From the NCBI GenBank assembly GCA_965219035.1, contig CBDCMR010000004.1:434001-498000 (forward strand): a stretch of 64,000 nucleotides of DNA, read 5' to 3'. The notes beneath the pieces were generated by a model. It was given only the letters and a program-made list of their open reading frames with translations, was not told where the DNA came from and searched no databases. How positions within the stretch are numbered: position 1 is the stretch's first letter; each line of letters opens with the position of its first letter. Origin of the DNA: CBDCKN01 sp965219035. GTDB taxonomy: Bacteria > Gemmatimonadota > Gemmatimonadetes > Longimicrobiales > Gaopeijiaceae. Made by a program: the position numbers and the translations under genes. This document shows, piece by piece, positions 1 to 8,475 of the stretch.

Positions 1-1
1 T

Positions 2-256
2 TCCGAGCACGGAATGCTCCGGGGCGCGATCACCTCCACGACGTATACGGGGAGCAACGTCGAGGCCCAGGTGGAGATTCCCACGAACGCCGGAGGCCAC
101 CGGACGCTCACGGTGCACTTGCCCACTAACCAGTCCTACTCGACCGGTGACACCATCCGCCTGGCCCTCGACCCGGACTATGCCTCCGTGGTGCGCAACT
201 CGTGCGAGGCCTTGTGCTTCAGTCGGGTTCCTGCGCCATCACCGCCGCCGGTCTGA
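2..256 (+). CDS. C-terminal TOBE-type domain of an ABC transporter ATPase (5' partial)
   Basis: The reading frame is open from the window edge to a stop at 256, so only the last ~84 residues are seen. The pattern of short beta strands with a Y-T-G turn, a central G-H-R-T-L-T-V strand, a G-D-T-I-R-L strand and a final L-x-P strand is that of the TOBE_2 domain closing PotA/UgpC-type import ATPases, where it senses substrate or regulators. No nucleotide-binding motif is visible because that part lies outside the window. It converges on the sensor kinase gene with a gap of 26 bases. The substrate cannot be told. Confidence 0.5.
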   Translation, partial: SEHGMLRGAITSTTYTGSNVEAQVEIPTNAGGHRTLTVHLPTNQSYSTGDTIRLALDPDYASVVRNSCEALCFSRVPAPSPPPV

Positions 257-282
257 TTCTCAGGTCGATCCCCAGAGGATCG

Positions 283-2058
283 TCAGGCAGTTCTGGTCTC
301 TCGATGAAGAGGTAGCACGAAGGAGAACGTGCTCCCCTCTCCCACCTCCGTGTCCACCTGGACCTGGGCGCCATGGGCCGCCAGGATCCCCTCAACGATA
401 GCGAGGCCCAAACCGGCACCGCCCCCTCCGCAACGGTGGCCCTTCCAGAAACGGTCGAAGAGGTGCTCGCGCATCTCGGGCTCGATACCGGGGCCCGTAT
501 CCTTCACGGCCACGAGAACACCTCCCTCGGCGCCAGAAGCGGAAACCGTGACCTCCCCCCTGTCGGGCGTGAACTTCAGAGCGTTCACGATGAGGTTCGA
601 CATCACTTGAAGGATGCGGTCGCGATCCACCTCCACCCGCGGTAGCTCTGGATCGATCTCCCCGCACAGGCGGACGGCCTCCTCATCGGCTCGCGAGCGG
701 GCCGACGCCACGGCTTCCTCGAGCATCTCGGTCGTCTCTACAGGCTTCTGCCAAACAGAGAGCCGTCCGGCCTCGATCTGCGCCACATCCAAGAGGTCCT
801 GGATCATGCGGTTGATCCGGTCCGCGGCTCTCTGGATGATGTCGAGGTGCTCGCTCCGCTGCTCCGACGGAAGCGGCACGTCGGCGAGGAACTCGGCAGC
901 GGCCGCAATCGTTCCCACGGGATTCCTGAGGTCGTGCGAAACCACAGCCAGCACCTCGTCCCGGGCTAGGACGGCTTCACGCAGCGCCTGCTCGGCTTCC
1001 CGAATCTCGGTCATGTCGGTGATCGTCAACACGACCCCTCGGACCTCCAGCCCGTCAGTCATAGAGCTGACGCTGAGCTGCACGGGGAAGGACGACCCGT
1101 CCTTGCGCCAGATGACGTCATCCAGGACGCGGACAGTTTCGCCCGTCGCCAGAGATGTCCGGACGGGGCATTCCTCTTCGGGGTGATGGGTCCCGTCGGG
1201 CCGCGTGTGGTGGATCAGCGAGTGGACCGGCCGACTCCGCAGCTCCCTCGGCGTGTATCCCAGCAGCTCGGTGCCGGCCTCGTTCAGGAAGGTACAGTGG
1301 CCATCCAGGTCGAGGCCTACGAGCACATCGCCTGTCCCTCTCAGGACCGCACGGAGCTCTCGACGGGCCTGCACCGTCTCCTGGCGTCGTCGGGTCTCGC
1401 TCCGAACCAGCTCCTGCAGCCGAAAGCCCACGATCCCCATGGCCGCCGCCCCAACGATGGCCAGGGCGATGGTGCCGATGGTGACCCAGACTTGAATGAG
1501 GGTCTGCCGATCCAATCTGATGGCCGTCGATGCGGCGTCGCGGATCAGACGGTCCTCGAATGCCCGCGTATCCGCGCGGACGACCTCGTAACGGGCCCGA
1601 TCGTCGTCCAGTCTCTCTCCGAAGTCCTGTGGACGGATGCCGATTGCCCCACCCTCCATGAGAGGCGCGTGAAGCACTTGCCATTCGCTGATGCGCATCT
1701 CGAGCTGACTGAGCTCACGGAGGTAGGAGAACGGTGAGGGCATCTCTCCGATCACCTGCTGCAGCTCGTCCAGCCGCGCGGTCTCCCTTTCGAGATCCTC
1801 CTGATAGAGGCTCAGGTACGTCGAATCACCCGTGGCCACATACTGCTCCACGCGCATCATCTGATTGGAGTGGGAGAGGGCGATCTCGGGGATCAAGGGC
1901 CGGGCCTCGGCGAAAACGTCGATGTCCCGTCTGAGATCGGCCTGCTGGCGCTCGAGGAACCACGGAATCAAGGCCAGGAAGAGCAGGGCAGCGAAGGACA
2001 CTCCCAGAGAGAGGATCCATCCTGACCGCGCTACCCGCGGCTCGCTGCTAGAGGCCAT
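283..2058 (-). CDS. Membrane sensor histidine kinase with PAS domain
   Basis: 591 residues. Transmembrane segment at ~13-33, an extracytoplasmic helical sensor region ~35-185 resembling CHASE3, a second transmembrane segment ~189-211, a PAS domain ~235-355, then HisKA with the phospho-acceptor His375 in SHDLRNP and a HATPase domain (N-box N488/N492, DTGPGI at 520-525, GAGLGL near 547-552). The ATG at 2058 has AAGGAAAGG five bases upstream, which fixes the start. It would autophosphorylate on a signal sensed outside the cytoplasm and pass phosphate to a response regulator; no regulator gene is adjacent, so it is an orphan kinase here. Signal and partner are unknown. Confidence 0.9.
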   Translation of the reverse strand: MASSSEPRVARSGWILSLGVSFAALLFLALIPWFLERQQADLRRDIDVFAEARPLIPEIALSHSNQMMRVEQYVATGDSTYLSLYQEDLERETARLDELQQVIGEMPSPFSYLRELSQLEMRISEWQVLHAPLMEGGAIGIRPQDFGERLDDDRARYEVVRADTRAFEDRLIRDAASTAIRLDRQTLIQVWVTIGTIALAIVGAAAMGIVGFRLQELVRSETRRRQETVQARRELRAVLRGTGDVLVGLDLDGHCTFLNEAGTELLGYTPRELRSRPVHSLIHHTRPDGTHHPEEECPVRTSLATGETVRVLDDVIWRKDGSSFPVQLSVSSMTDGLEVRGVVLTITDMTEIREAEQALREAVLARDEVLAVVSHDLRNPVGTIAAAAEFLADVPLPSEQRSEHLDIIQRAADRINRMIQDLLDVAQIEAGRLSVWQKPVETTEMLEEAVASARSRADEEAVRLCGEIDPELPRVEVDRDRILQVMSNLIVNALKFTPDRGEVTVSASGAEGGVLVAVKDTGPGIEPEMREHLFDRFWKGHRCGGGGAGLGLAIVEGILAAHGAQVQVDTEVGEGSTFSFVLPLHRETRTA

Positions 2059-2229
2059 CGATGCCTTTCCTTACGGAGCCGGGCCCTCTCCGTCAATCTC
2101 GAGGGCACACGAAACCTGCTCGCGACCCTAGTGCACGAACCTACGCCGCTTGCACTAAGTGAGCACCTGTTATGTGAGTGGTAGACCCCCCGGAGTGTTC
2201 CACGGGACGGATCTGGACGTCGGCCACCC

Positions 2230-2778
2230 TCAGAGAAGAGCATCCTCGACCAGGTCCGCCAGCCGCTCCGAGAGATCCAGCGCGTTCAGGTCCAGCACGG
2301 GGATCGGCACTTGGAGGTCGACGGCGTCGGTGACCAACGCCAGATAGAGCTCCGCCCCATTCCCGTCGACGCGGTAGATCGGCTCAGGGTGGGCGTCGGG
2401 CCGGTGGACCTCGATCTTCGGGATGGCGGCCTTCTTGTACCCCTCCACCACGACGATCTCGGCGTCGGAGACGAAGCGGTCCACGACCTCCTCCACGGTG
2501 GGCTCCCCACCGGGACCCCACTCTCCCATCACCACCAGGTCCTCGGGTCCGGCGAGAACGACACGGCGGGCCCGGCCCTCGTGTCGAAGCCGCCACGAGT
2601 CGGTCCCGGGCTTGTCGATGTCGAGGCCGTGGCCGTGCTTGATCACCATGACCCTCCGCCCTCGTCGCTGCAGGGCCGCCACGAGGCCCACGGCCACAGA
2701 CGTTTTGCCGCTGTCCTTGAGCCCGATGAGGCTAACAATGGGCGGGCGGACCTCCCCCTCCCCCGGATTCGTCGTCAT
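2230..2778 (-). CDS. mobB: Molybdopterin-guanine dinucleotide biosynthesis protein MobB
   Basis: 182 residues, normal length for MobB. A P-loop GLKDSGKTS lies at 19-27 and is followed by the family's KHGHG segment. MobB is a GTP-binding helper of MobA in attaching GMP to molybdopterin in the cytoplasm. Its ATG overlaps the stop of mobA by four bases (ATGA at 2775-2778), so the two are translationally coupled. It is the last gene of the fdhD-mobA-mobB run. Confidence 0.9.
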   Translation of the reverse strand: MTTNPGEGEVRPPIVSLIGLKDSGKTSVAVGLVAALQRRGRRVMVIKHGHGLDIDKPGTDSWRLRHEGRARRVVLAGPEDLVVMGEWGPGGEPTVEEVVDRFVSDAEIVVVEGYKKAAIPKIEVHRPDAHPEPIYRVDGNGAELYLALVTDAVDLQVPIPVLDLNALDLSERLADLVEDALL

Positions 2779-3404
2779 CGCCCGCTCCGGATCGCTGCGG
2801 CAAGCAGCTCGGCAGCTCGGGCCCCGTCGTCCTCGGTGTTGACGTTCCAGAAGGCGATCTCCGGGTCCACGACGGTGGCGACCTCGACCAGACTCACCTG
2901 CACGGCCTCGATGGCCGCCAGGAGCCCGTGCAACGAGCGGTCATCGGAGTGGAGCCGCTCTCGGATCTCGGGGAGACAAGCGGCCCTGTAGAGCGCGCAA
3001 AGGGGTTGGAGTCCGTCGGGCCCCACGGGGGCCACCGCGGCCGCCGCACCCCCACGATCGATCACGAGACGGATCAGGTCCGCGCTCACGAGGGGCATGT
3101 CGCACCCCAGCAGGAAGACCCCATCCTCGCCACGCTCCCGCGCCCACTCCAGGGCGGTCCAAAGACCACCGAGGGGTCCCAGGCCCGGCTCCAGGTCTGG
3201 GCGAGTCGGAGCCCGCAGGGTGGTCCCGATCTCCTCGTCCGGCGCAATGATCCCCACCGGAAGGTGAGCAGAGCGGAGGGCTTCCACACTCCGGCCCGCC
3301 AGCGGGACCCCACCTATGTCGGCGAGGGCCTTGGAACGACCGAACCGGCGGCTCGCCCCCCCGGCCAGGACCACGCCGAAGATGCGCTCCTTCGGCTCGC
3401 TCAC
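2775..3404 (-). CDS. mobA: Molybdenum cofactor guanylyltransferase MobA
   Basis: 209 residues. The nucleotidyltransferase signature VLAGGASRRFGRSKAL is at ~13-28, and the metal-binding GCDMP follows near residue 98. MobA transfers GMP from GTP to Mo-molybdopterin, making the bis-MGD cofactor of DMSO-reductase-family enzymes such as formate dehydrogenase and nitrate reductase. It overlaps fdhD upstream and mobB downstream by four bases each, so the three are one operon. Confidence 0.92.
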   Translation of the reverse strand: MSEPKERIFGVVLAGGASRRFGRSKALADIGGVPLAGRSVEALRSAHLPVGIIAPDEEIGTTLRAPTRPDLEPGLGPLGGLWTALEWARERGEDGVFLLGCDMPLVSADLIRLVIDRGGAAAAVAPVGPDGLQPLCALYRAACLPEIRERLHSDDRSLHGLLAAIEAVQVSLVEVATVVDPEIAFWNVNTEDDGARAAELLAAAIRSGR

Positions 3405-4249
3405 CCCGCAACGCGCTCCGAACCGGCGTAGACGTTGAACCCCTCTGCCCGCGTGAAGCCCAGGAGGCTCATGTTGAAGGTGCGCGCGAGGTCCACCGCG
3501 AGGCTCGAGGGGGCGCCGACCGCTACCACGACGGGAATGCCCGCCGCCACCGCCTTCTGCATGATCTCGAAGGAGGAGCGACCCGACACCGCGAGGATGG
3601 TTCTTCCCAGCGGCAGCTCTCCGGCGAGGAAGGCCTCACCGATAACCTTGTCGACTGCGTTGTGGCGGCCCACGTCTTCCTTGAGGGACACGAGCTCCCC
3701 GGTCTCGTCGAACCGGCCCGCAGCGTGAATGCCCCCGGTACGGTCGAAGAGTCCCTGTCCGGCCCTGAGGATCTCGGGCAGCCCGCCGAGAATCCGTGCG
3801 TCCACCTTCAGTCCCTCATCGGGCAAGGGCTCGCAGCCCCTCACCTCCACCGCCTCCAGAGACGCCTTGCCGCACACACCACAGCTCGACGTCATGTAGA
3901 AGTTCCTGGAGAGTGCTTCGGGGTCGAAGGGTGTCTCAGGGCGCAGCTTGACCTGGACGATGTTGTACGTCTGGGGCTCTTCCCCCTGGCAGTAGCTGAT
4001 CTCCGTGATCTGGTCGCGATGCCGTATGATTCCCTCGCCCGACAGGAAGCCGGCGGCCAGCTCGAAGTCGTCCCCGGGGGTGCGCATCGTGACCGAGACG
4101 GCAGACGTCTGTCGCGTCCCGTTACGCGTGTATTCCACGCGGATCTCCAGGGGCTCTTCGACCGTGACGACATCTTTGCGATCGAGGAGGCGGCCATCCA
4201 CCAGCCGGGAGATGCGAACGTGCGAAAGGCCCTTCCCTGGCGAGATCAC
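3401..4249 (-). CDS. fdhD: Formate dehydrogenase accessory sulfurtransferase FdhD
   Basis: 282 residues. It carries the family TMRTPGDDFELAAGFL segment (~54-69) and the two catalytic cysteines C123 and C126 in SSCGVCGK, matching the CxxC of E. coli FdhD. FdhD passes sulfur from IscS to the molybdenum cofactor so that formate dehydrogenase becomes active. The ATG lies inside the stop region of a YIP1-like remnant (4246-4249). No formate dehydrogenase structural gene lies in the window, so its client must be elsewhere. Confidence 0.93.
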   Translation of the reverse strand: MISPGKGLSHVRISRLVDGRLLDRKDVVTVEEPLEIRVEYTRNGTRQTSAVSVTMRTPGDDFELAAGFLSGEGIIRHRDQITEISYCQGEEPQTYNIVQVKLRPETPFDPEALSRNFYMTSSCGVCGKASLEAVEVRGCEPLPDEGLKVDARILGGLPEILRAGQGLFDRTGGIHAAGRFDETGELVSLKEDVGRHNAVDKVIGEAFLAGELPLGRTILAVSGRSSFEIMQKAVAAGIPVVVAVGAPSSLAVDLARTFNMSLLGFTRAEGFNVYAGSERVAG

Positions 4250-4434
4250 TTGGTCAGACTCCGGAGGCCTCGCGCGGGCCCACCGATTCCCGCGATGGCC
4301 TGGGCAACCGCCACCATGGCCATAACCCCCGCCGCCTGCGAGGTCGCGCTCTCGTCGGCCTCTACCTCCTCGTAGACCGCCACGTCGAGCATGGCGGCAC
4401 CGAGCATCCGGTCCATCATAGTGCGTTCAGGCAT
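4246..4434 (-). pseudogene. N-terminal remnant of a YIP1-like membrane protein
   Basis: 62 codons starting MPERTMMDRMLGAAMLDV, followed by a Y-E-E-V-E-A-D-E-S-A-T segment and the start of a hydrophobic stretch (GVMAMVAVAQAIAGIGG). This resembles the N-terminus of bacterial YIP1-family proteins, which are usually near 190 residues with several membrane spans. Here the frame stops after the first span and ends on the fdhD start codon, so the rest is missing. It could still be expressed as a short peptide coupled to fdhD. The family call rests on recalled pattern only. Confidence 0.45.
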
Positions 4435-4477
4435 GGTCAGCTCCGTCCCGTGGCATTCCGCTGCCACAGAAGATAGG

Positions 4478-5302
4478 TCAGGACCCGCCCAAAGCGGAGG
4501 GAACGAACGCCACGATCCGCAGCGGTCCGCCGCTTCCACCGGCGATCTTCATGGGCAAGGCGACCACGAACGCCCCCGACTCGGGGACTGCGCCGAGGTT
4601 GGCCACGTTCTCGAAACCGGGAGTGTTGGACGAGTAGAGGATCAGGTGCGTCTCGAAGCCGGTAGACTGGCCATAGTCGATGCTGGGCGTGTCGATGCCC
4701 ACCGCCGCGACGTCGCGCTGCTCGATGATCCAACGCGCCGCGTCCGGTTGGATCCCGGGAAAGTGTAGCTCGGTGACCGCGTCGGGGCCCGTGCGCTCCG
4801 TGCCCAGGTAGCTCAGCCGGTCGGGCCAGCGATCTCCCCAGCCTGTGCGGAAGAGCAGGATGGAGCCGTCGGGGATCCGTCCATACCGGGCCTCCCAGGC
4901 TTCCAGATCGCCGGGGGAGATCAGGTAGTCCGGAGTGGCGTGGGCAGACACGTCCACGACGACGGCCGGAGCGATCAGCCGGTCCAGAGGAATCTCCTCC
5001 GCCGTCATGCCACTACGGAAGAAATGGAAGGGCGCATCCAGATGGGTTCCGCCGTGCTCAGCGGTTGAGACGTTGTAGGCACTGTAGAAGTATCCGGCGT
5101 CGGTCTCGCCGTAGGCCACTTCATCCAGTCGGAAGCCCTCGGCCGTGGGCCAATAGATGGTCTCTTCCGAGTAGGCGTAGCTGAGGTCGACCCAGCGACC
5201 ACCCGATCCGTCGAACACGGCTGAGAAATCCGGCTGCCCGGTAGGTGCCTGACAACCCATGAGCGCCAGCAAAGCCCCGACGCATACCAATGATCCACGC
5301 AT
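4478..5302 (-). CDS. Cyclase-family (kynurenine formamidase-like) hydrolase, lipoprotein
   Basis: 274 residues from the ATG at 5302, chosen because GGAGGAG sits seven bases upstream; the frame stays open further upstream without a good site. Residues 1-17 form a lipoprotein signal ending in LLALMGC. The metal-binding motif HGGTHLDAP (83-91; H83, H87, D89) defines the cyclase/KynB family of metal-dependent amide or ester hydrolases. An exported lipid-anchored form suggests action on an external substrate rather than tryptophan catabolism, but the substrate is not known. Confidence 0.85.
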   Translation of the reverse strand: MRGSLVCVGALLALMGCQAPTGQPDFSAVFDGSGGRWVDLSYAYSEETIYWPTAEGFRLDEVAYGETDAGYFYSAYNVSTAEHGGTHLDAPFHFFRSGMTAEEIPLDRLIAPAVVVDVSAHATPDYLISPGDLEAWEARYGRIPDGSILLFRTGWGDRWPDRLSYLGTERTGPDAVTELHFPGIQPDAARWIIEQRDVAAVGIDTPSIDYGQSTGFETHLILYSSNTPGFENVANLGAVPESGAFVVALPMKIAGGSGGPLRIVAFVPSALGGS

Positions 5303-5569
5303 GACGATCTCCTCCCTGCTGGGTCGGCCACGGGTCTCTTCACGGAAGCGGTCCTGGTGATGGGGATCGGTGCGCTGGCCCCGTCGAATCCGGTCTCGAT
5401 CTCCAGAATCCGCCCGAAGCTTCTGATGGTCCGTCCGACCCCGCAACGCTGGTGGGAGTAGTGGCACTACTACTCGGGGCGGCCTGGTTGGCGAGCTACC
5501 TTCCGGCGAAGCGGACCTCACGGATCGACCCCATCCTCACCATGAAGGCGGAGTAATACGGCGAGATGG

Positions 5570-5851
5570 TCAGTCTTCCAGCAAGGGCCTCTTGGCGTCC
5601 TTCGCTCCGAGAGCGACTCCGGTCCCAACACCGGCTCCCACCGCGATGGCGGTCCCCACACCCACGAGCGGAAGTACAGCCACCAACGGAGAAGCGACGA
5701 TGGTCGCGGCCACCCCAGCGGCCAAGGCGAGTCCCGGCTTCTCCACGATGCTCGTGAAACGCAGACGACGAGCGACGAACTTCCGGCTCTTCACGTGTCC
5801 GAAGACGCCCGCCGCGGTCGCCAAGCCTAAGCTAATCAGCCCGAACATCAT
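5570..5851 (-). CDS. Small glycine/alanine-rich membrane protein, unknown function
   Basis: 93 residues from the ATG at 5851, which has AGGA five bases upstream; a TTG at 5866 is an alternative. Two hydrophobic stretches, near residues 1-20 and 40-80, flank a basic segment (HVKSRKFVARRLRF), suggesting two to three membrane spans. The second is rich in G, A and V (PLVGVGTAIAVGAGVGTG). No family recognised. It stands alone between the cyclase gene and the tRNA scar. Confidence 0.45.
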   Translation of the reverse strand: MMFGLISLGLATAAGVFGHVKSRKFVARRLRFTSIVEKPGLALAAGVAATIVASPLVAVLPLVGVGTAIAVGAGVGTGVALGAKDAKRPLLED

Positions 5852-5957
5852 CAAGTCCTGACCCAAGAGTTCTCTTGGCCGAGATCACCGACCCACATCC
5901 TTCATACCCCTACGGACCCCCGCCAGGATCCGTTTCGATGGGCCCGAAGGGAGCCAA

Positions 5958-6000
5958 GTGGGCGGTGGCAGATTCGAACTGCCGACCTCCTGGGTGTAAA
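5958..6000 (-). tRNA. 3' half of tRNA-Val (anticodon TAC), integrase attachment scar
   Basis: Read on the minus strand, the segment begins with an anticodon loop TTTACAC (anticodon TAC), then the 3' anticodon stem CCAGG, variable loop AGGTC, a T-arm GGCAG-TTCGAAT-CTGCC and acceptor strand ACCGCCC with discriminator A. The 5' half is absent: no GGGCGGT acceptor strand or D-arm precedes it, and the bases before the loop do not pair with CCAGG. A break at the anticodon loop is where many tyrosine integrases cross over, so this is most likely one end of an integrated element. Confidence 0.75.
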
Positions 6001-6205
6001 GAGTGCTCCGAACCCCCCGAAAACGGCTAAGTTGGCCTATTACTACACCTTTCTTCCCTGCCCTAGCCGCTTCCACTTCTCGATTTAGCCGCTTCTGGCA
6101 GCTCTAGTGGATGCATAACGGATACACCCGCCGGGCCTACGCTGCCTCCTTTTCTTCGGTCTCAGGGGAGAACGAACTGTCCAATCGGCTTGCTGATCTG
6201 CGAGT

Positions 6206-6274
6206 CTAGAGCAACACAAGTGGCAGCCCCAGCGCGAAGATTGCCGAGACGATGATCACGCTCACGAAGCCCAT
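6206..6274 (-). CDS. Tiny single-span membrane peptide, copy 1
   Basis: A 22-residue frame starting MGFVSVIIVSAIFALGLPL and ending in VLL then TAG. It is almost wholly hydrophobic. Most of it recurs at 6902-7015 with few changes, both in DNA and protein, which argues that it is coding or the tail of a longer lost gene. No clear ribosome site is seen. Function unknown. Confidence 0.3.
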   Translation of the reverse strand: MGFVSVIIVSAIFALGLPLVLL

Positions 6275-6302
6275 CGAGCGGATGCCTCTCCCCCCGCTCT
6301 GT

Positions 6303-6797
6303 TCACTCTGGCGTGGGATCACTCGCGAATTCCAGCCAGTCGAACGTGCGCTCGCAGCTCAGACATCTGAAGTGGCCGGCAGCGGTCTTCGGCTTCGTCC
6401 TGGTGGCCGCACAATGAGGGCAGGCGGGTGGTTCCGGTAATTCAGGTGCGTGAGGGTTGGCCCTCAAAACTGCGACGAAAACGGCGCGTTGCTGGATACA
6501 CTCTCGTCGATTGACATAAGGCGTCGTTGATGGGCTTTTCATGAGGCCCCGGACCTGAGAGCGGGCGGTCGTTCGACCCGGCCCAGAGGTGGACGACCCG
6601 TGAGTGAAGATTACGTATTTCAGCCCAAGTTGGTGCGCCCTTTCCAGAGCATCCAGGGCGTCGTCCCATACCTCCTGCATCTTGTCGTAATACCAGTCGG
6701 GGCCATCCCACCCTTCACGATGGAAGTCTACCTCCACGGCGACCGGCAGAGATCGGTAACGCTTCCAATCGCCGACTTCAGTTCTCCAGAGAGCCAT
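6303..6797 (-). CDS. Zinc-ribbon protein of unknown function, mobile-element associated
   Basis: 164 residues; the ATG at 6797 has AAGGGACGG just upstream. The middle holds a conserved-looking block, YVIFTHGSSTSGPGRTTARS followed by R-G-L-M-K-S and a C-I-Q-Q segment. The C-terminus has a zinc ribbon of two cysteine pairs, CPHC (~139-142) and CLSC (~157-160). I recall similar hypothetical proteins near integrases. The HG plus basic loop is reminiscent of Smr-type nucleic-acid-binding domains, but that is weak. It is flanked by two copies of a tiny membrane peptide. Confidence 0.6.
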   Translation of the reverse strand: MALWRTEVGDWKRYRSLPVAVEVDFHREGWDGPDWYYDKMQEVWDDALDALERAHQLGLKYVIFTHGSSTSGPGRTTARSQVRGLMKSPSTTPYVNRRECIQQRAVFVAVLRANPHAPELPEPPACPHCAATRTKPKTAAGHFRCLSCERTFDWLEFASDPTPE

Positions 6798-6901
6798 ACC
6801 GTCCCTTGCTGGGTTCCTTCAGGTGAGCGATGGATCGGAGACTGTAGTTTCAGCCTGCGCGTCCGGCAACCTCGGTCCCGATTTGCGAGCCTTCACAGTG
6901 C

Positions 6902-7015
6902 TCAAGAAACGTCGTACAGCAACACCAACGGCAGCCCTAGCGCGAAGATCCCCGAGGTGATGATCACGCTCACAAAGCCGCGCTCCACCTCCAAGTTCTC
7001 CCGCGTTAGCAGCAC
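6902..7015 (-). CDS. Tiny single-span membrane peptide, copy 2
   Basis: A 37-residue frame from a GTG at 7015: a charged head (LLTRENLEVER) and the hydrophobic segment GFVSVIITSGIFALGLPL, ending LYDVS. The membrane segment matches copy 1 at 6206-6274 at all but two positions. The duplication brackets the zinc-ribbon gene. Start uncertain; function unknown. Confidence 0.3.
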   Translation of the reverse strand: MLLTRENLEVERGFVSVIITSGIFALGLPLVLLYDVS

Positions 7016-7467
7016 TCGCTTGCGCGCTCTTGATTTCCGGGCCTGAATTAAGTGTTAGGCAGCTGCACGAGTCCGCGCATCCACGTGCACAACGTCGTCC
7101 GTAAGTGCCCCGTCGTCGAGTACCTTGTTTGCATGACGTTCATAGTGTCGGCGGCAACCCCGTGCCGCGTTGTGATGGTCGCTGACCGGCGACTGACGTG
7201 GCCTGATGGCTCACACCATTACGATGACGCCAGTAAGATGATTCTGGTCAGCCGACCCGGGACGAAGTTCGCGATCGCGTATACGGGCCAGGCACGGATT
7301 GGAAGGACAAACACGGATGAGTGGCTGGTCCAGCAGTTGACGGAGCTGAACAGGCCCTTGCCGGACGTTCCCGCCGTGGCACAGCGGCTGGAAGACGAGC
7401 TAACGGCAGCTCTCGGCCGTGCAGCGGCGGAGCCTGTCAACGCCAGTGAGACACTCTTGGGAATTAA

Positions 7468-8475
7468 TTAGAGAGCAATCTCCTGTGTCGTGAGGGAGGG
7501 GGTTGGAGGATTGATCCAGACGGCCTCCGGGAGCGGTTTGGGCTTCGGCTCACCGGAGACGAAGCGGTCGGGATGAGCGGCCCAGGCCTCGCGTAGCACG
7601 GCCTCCCTGCCGGCGATGACCTGATCGGCGTGACCGAAGTGGACCTGTTCGGGGGTCAGCATCGAGATGCCGCCATGGCGGTGCTCGGCATTGTACCAGC
7701 GGAAGAACGAGCGACAGAACATTTTGGCCTGGCCCTGATCCTCGAACCGTCCAGGAAACGAGGGATGGTACTTCAAGGTCTTGAACTGGGCCTCGGAGAA
7801 CGGATTGTCATCCGACACCTGAGGTCGGCTCAGCGAGCGGGTCACCCCGAGATCGGCGAGGAGCTGAGCCGTGCATTGGCTCGTCATCGGAGCTCCTCGA
7901 TCCGAGTGCAAGGTCAGGACCTGGGGCTGGACGCCATGCTTCAGGCAACTCTGCTGGATCAGGCGCCCGGCCAAGGCCGAGCTCTCCCGATCCGCCACCA
8001 TCCATCCCACGATGTAGCGGCTGAAGATGTTCATGATGACGTAGAGGTAGAAGTAGCTCCACTTCCTCGGCCCCAGCAGCCGTGTGATATCCCAGGACCA
8101 GACCTGGCCCGGGCCCGTCGCCATCAACTCGGGTTTCTGGTATTCGGGATGACTCCGCTGCGCTCGGCGCTCTCGAACTGGCACTTGGGAGGCCAGAACG
8201 CGATACATCGTACGTTCGCTGCACAGGTAGACGTCTTCGTCGAGCAGGGTCGCCACAACCTCGGCCGGGGACCGGTCCACGAATCGCTCCGAACACAGCG
8301 TGTCGAAGACCTTGTCTCGTTCCTTCTCGCTCAAGGCACGGGCTGAGGTCGGGCGGGGCTGCTGATGCCCGGTCGATGGCCTCCGACGACGATAGAACGT
8401 GGCTCGGGCGACCCTGAGCGCATCGCACGCGGGCTTTACCCCTACGTACGTGGCCAGCGCCTCGGCCGCTTTCAC
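7468..8475 (-). CDS. IS3-family transposase OrfB (DDE), copy 1
   Basis: 335 residues from a GTG overlapping the OrfA stop as GTGA. The rve integrase core has catalytic Asp in SWDITRL, Asp in LHSDRG and Glu in SEAQF, spaced exactly D-35-E. This copy alone reads YVIMNIFSRY where copies 3 and 4 have YVIMDIFSRY, a conserved non-catalytic position, so it may be impaired. It also has RPTSARALS instead of RPTPARALS. Confidence 0.9.
   Translation of the reverse strand: MKAAEALATYVGVKPACDALRVARATFYRRRRPSTGHQQPRPTSARALSEKERDKVFDTLCSERFVDRSPAEVVATLLDEDVYLCSERTMYRVLASQVPVRERRAQRSHPEYQKPELMATGPGQVWSWDITRLLGPRKWSYFYLYVIMNIFSRYIVGWMVADRESSALAGRLIQQSCLKHGVQPQVLTLHSDRGAPMTSQCTAQLLADLGVTRSLSRPQVSDDNPFSEAQFKTLKYHPSFPGRFEDQGQAKMFCRSFFRWYNAEHRHGGISMLTPEQVHFGHADQVIAGREAVLREAWAAHPDRFVSGEPKPKPLPEAVWINPPTPSLTTQEIAL

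Noticed and set aside
5885..6076. 63-codon minus-strand frame over the tRNA remnant
   Set aside because: Its distinctive stretch (TQEVGSSNLPPPT) is translated tRNA sequence, a familiar false gene.
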